Below are positions 60,689 through 64,000 of a stretch of 64,000 nucleotides of DNA, one piece after another (position 1 is the first letter of the stretch; every line of letters starts with the position of its first letter). Below the pieces are notes generated by a model that worked only from the letters and a program-made list of their open reading frames with translations, ran no database searches and was not told the DNA's origin. The DNA is from Blattamonas nauphoetae. Taxonomy: Eukaryota > Preaxostyla > Oxymonadida. The position numbers and the translations under genes were made by a program. The stretch spans positions 62,001 through 126,000 of the forward strand of contig JARBJD010000209.1 of the NCBI GenBank assembly GCA_033064195.1, in the 5' to 3' direction.

Positions 60689-61105
60689 CTATTTGCACGT
60701 GTACAACCATTCCGCGCAGATTGGGGTCGTCGGGAGGCAATTTCTCGGAGCCTTTACACGTTCAATTTTATTTGTGTATTTGTTGAACTGAAGAAAGACT
60801 ACGTCCGAGTCAGTGGTTTCGACGTAGTAACCGAAGTACTCAAAGTCCAGATGTCGAAACACAAGTCTTTGATGTGACATAATTAGAGTTCCCTTTTCAA
60901 CGGTTTCGGTGAGAACAGATTTATTGTGGAAAATTTTCTCGTAATCATCAGGGGGAGAGCTCATTGTGGTCATGACGAAAGCGATATTGCTGTCGCCATT
61001 GAATGGTTTTCCTTCTAATTCAGCGAATGGTATATTGTTATTTTTGTCTGGTTGATACATATACGAGTCTGTGAGAGCAAAAGCAACTAAGGAAAGAAGA
61101 ATCAT
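60689..61105 (-). CDS. Secreted protein, 138 aa, family unknown
   Basis: I chose ATG 61105 because it opens a signal peptide (MILLSLVAFALTDS). The frame upstream reads out of phase into the end of the CBM20 gene, so the longer ORF is not real. The mature part is about 120 residues with mixed charge, one NKS glycosylation site and three cysteines near the C-terminus (RNCLPTTPICAEWLYTC). A FEYFGYYVETTDSDVV core looks beta-rich. No family was recognised. It follows the CBM20 gene on the same strand with a 97-base gap. Confidence 0.6.
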   Translation of the reverse strand: MILLSLVAFALTDSYMYQPDKNNNIPFAELEGKPFNGDSNIAFVMTTMSSPPDDYEKIFHNKSVLTETVEKGTLIMSHQRLVFRHLDFEYFGYYVETTDSDVVFLQFNKYTNKIERVKAPRNCLPTTPICAEWLYTCK

Positions 61106-61202
61106 TGACAGAGAAGTCTTGCATGGGTAGATCGATCGAGAAGAATGAAAAGCGAACTTCACACAGAATGAAATGTGTAAGTCATAAAAAATGTTACCTC
61201 TC

Positions 61203-63962
61203 TCATTTTTTCCTCTGATTTCTTGGTTTCTTTTTCTTCTTTCCCTGTCCCTGGGGTTGTCCAGGTTGGGATGGTGTCGGAGATTCTTCCTTCTCTTCAT
61301 CATCTTCTGCTTCACCTTGACCTTGCTCATTCAGGGTATTATTTGCTGTAGAGTGGTCTCGGAGAAATACCCACTCTGTCGATGGAGTTGATGGTGATGA
61401 AAGATGGAATGATCGAGCATCCTAAATAGGAGACCGCAAAATGAGAAAAAGTGAGAAACATACACCAAAAGTGAGTGTGATGACAACTGGCTCTTCAAAC
61501 TCGGACGAAACAAACAGCTTTCGGTTGGGGTCCTGTTCCCACACTGTCTGCCCATCCAACATCTTCACCATTTTGAACTCGTATTCCACATTCTTGTTCA
61601 GAACTCGTCTGATGCCGTGTTGGTCTTCTTCTGTCTCTTTGTCCTGATGACGAGCGAACGAGGCATCCGCTTTCCAGTTGTCGAGTTCATCGTTTGTCCC
61701 AACGATGCACCAATCTCCACTTTCAGCTGGGCTGACAAAATGGACGATGATTGTGGGTGAGGCTGGTTGGGCGTCTGTGGAGGTTGGCTGAGTGTGTGCT
61801 TCGGAGTCGATTTTGGCTTCCGAAGTTTGGTGGTCGGGTTCTTCTTGCTTCTGATCGTCCTGCTCCGCTGTGTTTTGCTTCTCTTCTTCCTCCTTCTTGA
61901 TTCTCTCTTCTTCTTCCTTTCGCAGTGTCTCCTCTTCGTCGGCTTTTTCTTTGGCAAGTTTCTCTTCTTCAGCTCTCTTTCTCTCTTCCTCTTCCTGTCG
62001 GAGCTTCTCTTCTTCCTCTTTCTTTTGCTTCTCCTCTTCTTCCTTTCTCAGTCTCTCTTCTTCGTCAGCCTTTTCTTTGGCAATTCGCTCTTCTTCGTCC
62101 CTCTTCTGCTTCTCCTCTTCTTCCTGTCTTCGTTGTTCCTCTTCCACTTTCTTTCGTTCTTCCTCTTCCTGTCGAATCCGCTCCTCCTCTTCCGCCTTCT
62201 CTCTGGCGAGCCTTTCTTCCTCTTCCTGTCTTCGTTGTTCTTCCTCTTCCTTCTTTTGCTTCTCTTCTTGTTCCTTTCTCAGTCTCTCTTCCTCATCAGC
62301 CTTTTCTTTGGCAACTCGCTCTTCTTCCTCTCTCTTCTGTTTCTCTTCTTGTTCTTTTCGTTGTCGCTCCTCCTCTTCTGCTTTCTCTCGTGCGATTCGT
62401 TGTTCTTCCTCTTTTCGTGTTTGCTCCTCTTCTTCCTTCTTTCTTCTTTCTTCATCTTCTGCTTCTCTGATCAATTGCTCTTCTTCCTCTCTCCTTTGTC
62501 TCTCTTCCTCTTCCTTCTTGTTTTTCTCTTCCTCTTCTTTCCGAATTCTTTCTTCTTCTTCCTTCTTTCTTCTCTCTTCCTCTTCAGCTTCTCTGACCAG
62601 TCGCTCTTCCTCCTCCTTTCTTTGTTTTTCTTCTTTCTCTTTTTGTTGTCTCTCTTCTTCCTCCCTTCTCTGTTGTTCCTCCATTTCCTTCTTCTTCTCT
62701 TCGTCTTTTCTGGCTCGCTCTTCTTCCTCCAGTCTGGCTTTCTCTTCCTGCTCTTTCTTCGCCCTCGCTTCTTCCTCAGCCTCCTTGATCAGTCTCTCTT
62801 CCTCTTCTTGCCGGAGCTTCTCTTCTTCTTCTCTCTTTTGTTTGTCCTCTTCTTCATGAACCTTTAGCGCTGAGCTCTCTGCAGCAATTTGTGCTTCGAG
62901 AACCTTCTTTGTCTCAGTCTCTTCAACCAACCTTCGCTCCTCCTCTTTCTTCTGCCTCTCCTCTTCCTGTTTCTTCTCCACTTCGACCGACTGTCTGTCA
63001 CGTGACACCTTCTCCGCCCTTCCTTTCGTTGGCGTGCTTTCTTCTTCACTGTCGTCTCCATCACTCAAATTGTGTCTCTTCCTCACCCACTTTTGCAGTT
63101 TCTGGTCTCGTCTCATTTTGGTCGCCTCAAACGCGATTCCGAGCATCTCAAGCCACTCAATTTTGGGTTGTTCTGAATCTCCTTCTTGTCCGCTCTTCTT
63201 CTTCTCAGTGTCCTCTTCCACTTCACACAACGCCACACAATCCATGCTCTCGTTCTTCACTCGTCGTGTTTCGGTGAAGGAATGGAAATGGACTGCGCCT
63301 GACCGTTCTGCCCTTCCACCGATCGATCCCGACGAGACCGAAGACAACAGCGACAGCGAAGACGCCGTGAGCCCAACACTTCCGCTGCCTGACAACGGCG
63401 ATGGCGAGTCGGCTGGGTATGTGGCGTCGTCGCTGGCGGTTGAGGGGGCATGGTGGGATGCTGTGCATGGGATGGTGGTTGTGTGTGTCTGGCGAGCGGT
63501 GCGGTAAGCGTGGCGGATTTGGGCGACAGCGGGAGGGATGGAGGAGAGAGAGATGGGGGCTGGGAAGGAGACACCCTGTTGTGAGGACGAGAGGAGATGA
63601 AGGTGAAAGAGAAGAAAGAAAAAAGATGACGAAGAGAGGAAGGTGAAAGAGAAGAAAGAAAAAAGATGACGAAGAGAGGAAGGTGAAAGAGAAGAAAGAA
63701 AAAAGATGACGAAGAGAGGAAGGTGAAAGAGAAGAAAGAAAAAAGATGACGAAGAGAGGAAGGTTGAATGAACGAGAAAGAGAATCAAAAGAAAGGACAG
63801 AAACCAAAGAAAGAAGACGAAGAGCAGAAGAAAGGAGTGATGCCAAACGTATCGCTCGTTCTTCTTCCTCAGAATGTCTGCGTAGAGTGAGATCTTGTCC
63901 CAGAACAGCACAGACAGTGTCAAACAATACGTCTCAATCCGCCCTATCTCGATTTCACCCAT
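61203..63962 (-). CDS. CBM20 starch-binding protein with long charged single helix, 5' end uncertain
   Basis: Order on the minus strand: ETYCLTLSVLFWDKISLYAD near 63.9 kb, a probable intron of about 280 nt containing a minisatellite, an Ala/Ser-rich exon (GVSFPAPISLSSIPPA), a region with EWLEMLGIAFEATKMRRDQK, then about 400 residues of E/K/R repeats (REAEEEERRKKEEEERIRKE-like) expected to form a stable single alpha-helix. A CBM20 domain follows (TIIVHFVSPAESGDWCIVG, LDNWKADASF, VEYEFKMVKMLDG, WEQDPNRKLFV). After a 44-nt intron the tail is acidic, then KKKKKPRNQRKK. CBM20 binds alpha-glucans, so this may tether something to glycogen. The frame stays open upstream of ATG 63962, so the gene probably continues beyond the window. 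Confidence 0.8.
63600..63760. repeat. 40-bp minisatellite, four copies
   Basis: Four identical 40-bp purine-rich units (each with AAGGTGAAAGAGAAG and GATGACGAAGAGAGG) in tandem. As 40 is not a multiple of three and the units lie between a donor-like GTTTGG at about 63.86 kb and an acceptor before GGTGTCTCC at about 63.58 kb (minus strand), they are best read as intron sequence. Confidence 0.9.
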
Positions 63963-64000
63963 TTTCGCAAAGAAAGCGTTGTCGAGCGCCTGTGGCGGTG

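Noticed and set aside
61767-62867. Leu/Phe/Ser-rich open frames of 330-366 residues on the plus strand
   Set aside because: They are the antisense of the E/K/R-repeat coding region; GAG/GAA/AAG codons read as CTC/TTC/CTT on the other strand.

Overview
The window is nuclear DNA of a microbial eukaryote. Nearly every housekeeping gene is interrupted by spliceosomal introns, most only 29-56 nt long. The two EF-1alpha copies lack the roughly 12-residue insertion that marks animals and fungi, so an opisthokont is unlikely. A CEP104 ciliary-tip gene suggests a flagellated cell. A metamonad, perhaps an oxymonad, would fit, but that is an inference and not something the sequence proves. The standard stop codons are in use.

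Layout. 1-13.5 kb is an accessory, repeat-rich island. It holds a fossil virus-like element (capsid-like and S74 tail-fibre-type genes, 1-3.9 kb), a complete-looking pogo/Tigger-type DNA transposon (3.9-5.6 kb), a short ORF with a SUMO-interaction-like motif, a PIF/Harbinger-type transposase (8.4-9.8 kb), a 249-bp-arm hairpin (10.6-11.2 kb) and a MITE-like element (11.7-12.3 kb). 13.5-33 kb is compact host sequence: a Pumilio protein, a 7-TM protein, an importin-alpha-like gene head-to-head with an ER thioredoxin-like gene, a small helical protein, an oxysterol-binding protein, a coiled-coil protein, CEP104 and the tRNA methyltransferase NSUN2. 33.0-42.7 kb is a large inverted repeat. Two EF-1alpha genes with identical proteins sit on about 2.07-kb arms facing inward around a 5.5-kb core that carries a COMM-domain gene, a FAM13-like gene, threonine synthase and an endosulfine-like gene. 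43-50 kb holds the ATG4 autophagy protease, a small membrane protein, a tandem tetraspanin-like protein and a two-RRM protein. 50.1-52.2 kb is the most striking locus: a secreted precursor with 21 copies of a small two-cysteine cationic hairpin module separated by acidic spacers, plus two cationic helical modules. This is the layout of a multi-peptide antimicrobial precursor. 52.3-64 kb is a run of minus-strand genes: a p24 cargo receptor, an unusual pseudokinase joined to a HECT N-lobe, a zinc-knuckle protein, the DEAH helicase DHX8/Prp22, a small secreted protein, and a CBM20 protein with a very long charged helix that runs off the right edge.

How the genes fit together. There is no operon logic. 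Neighbours are unrelated housekeeping genes packed with short gaps (for example 24 bp between the 4-TM gene and ATG4, 46 bp between the importin-like and thioredoxin-like start codons). The spliceosomal helicase DHX8 lies among genes full of ultrashort introns. The secretory genes (p24, thioredoxin-like protein with a DDEL tail, peptide precursor, secreted 138-aa protein) all imply a classical ER-Golgi route. No tRNA, rRNA or CRISPR array was recognised. Exon joins were worked out by eye from GT-AG sites and reading-frame phase, so they need transcript support.
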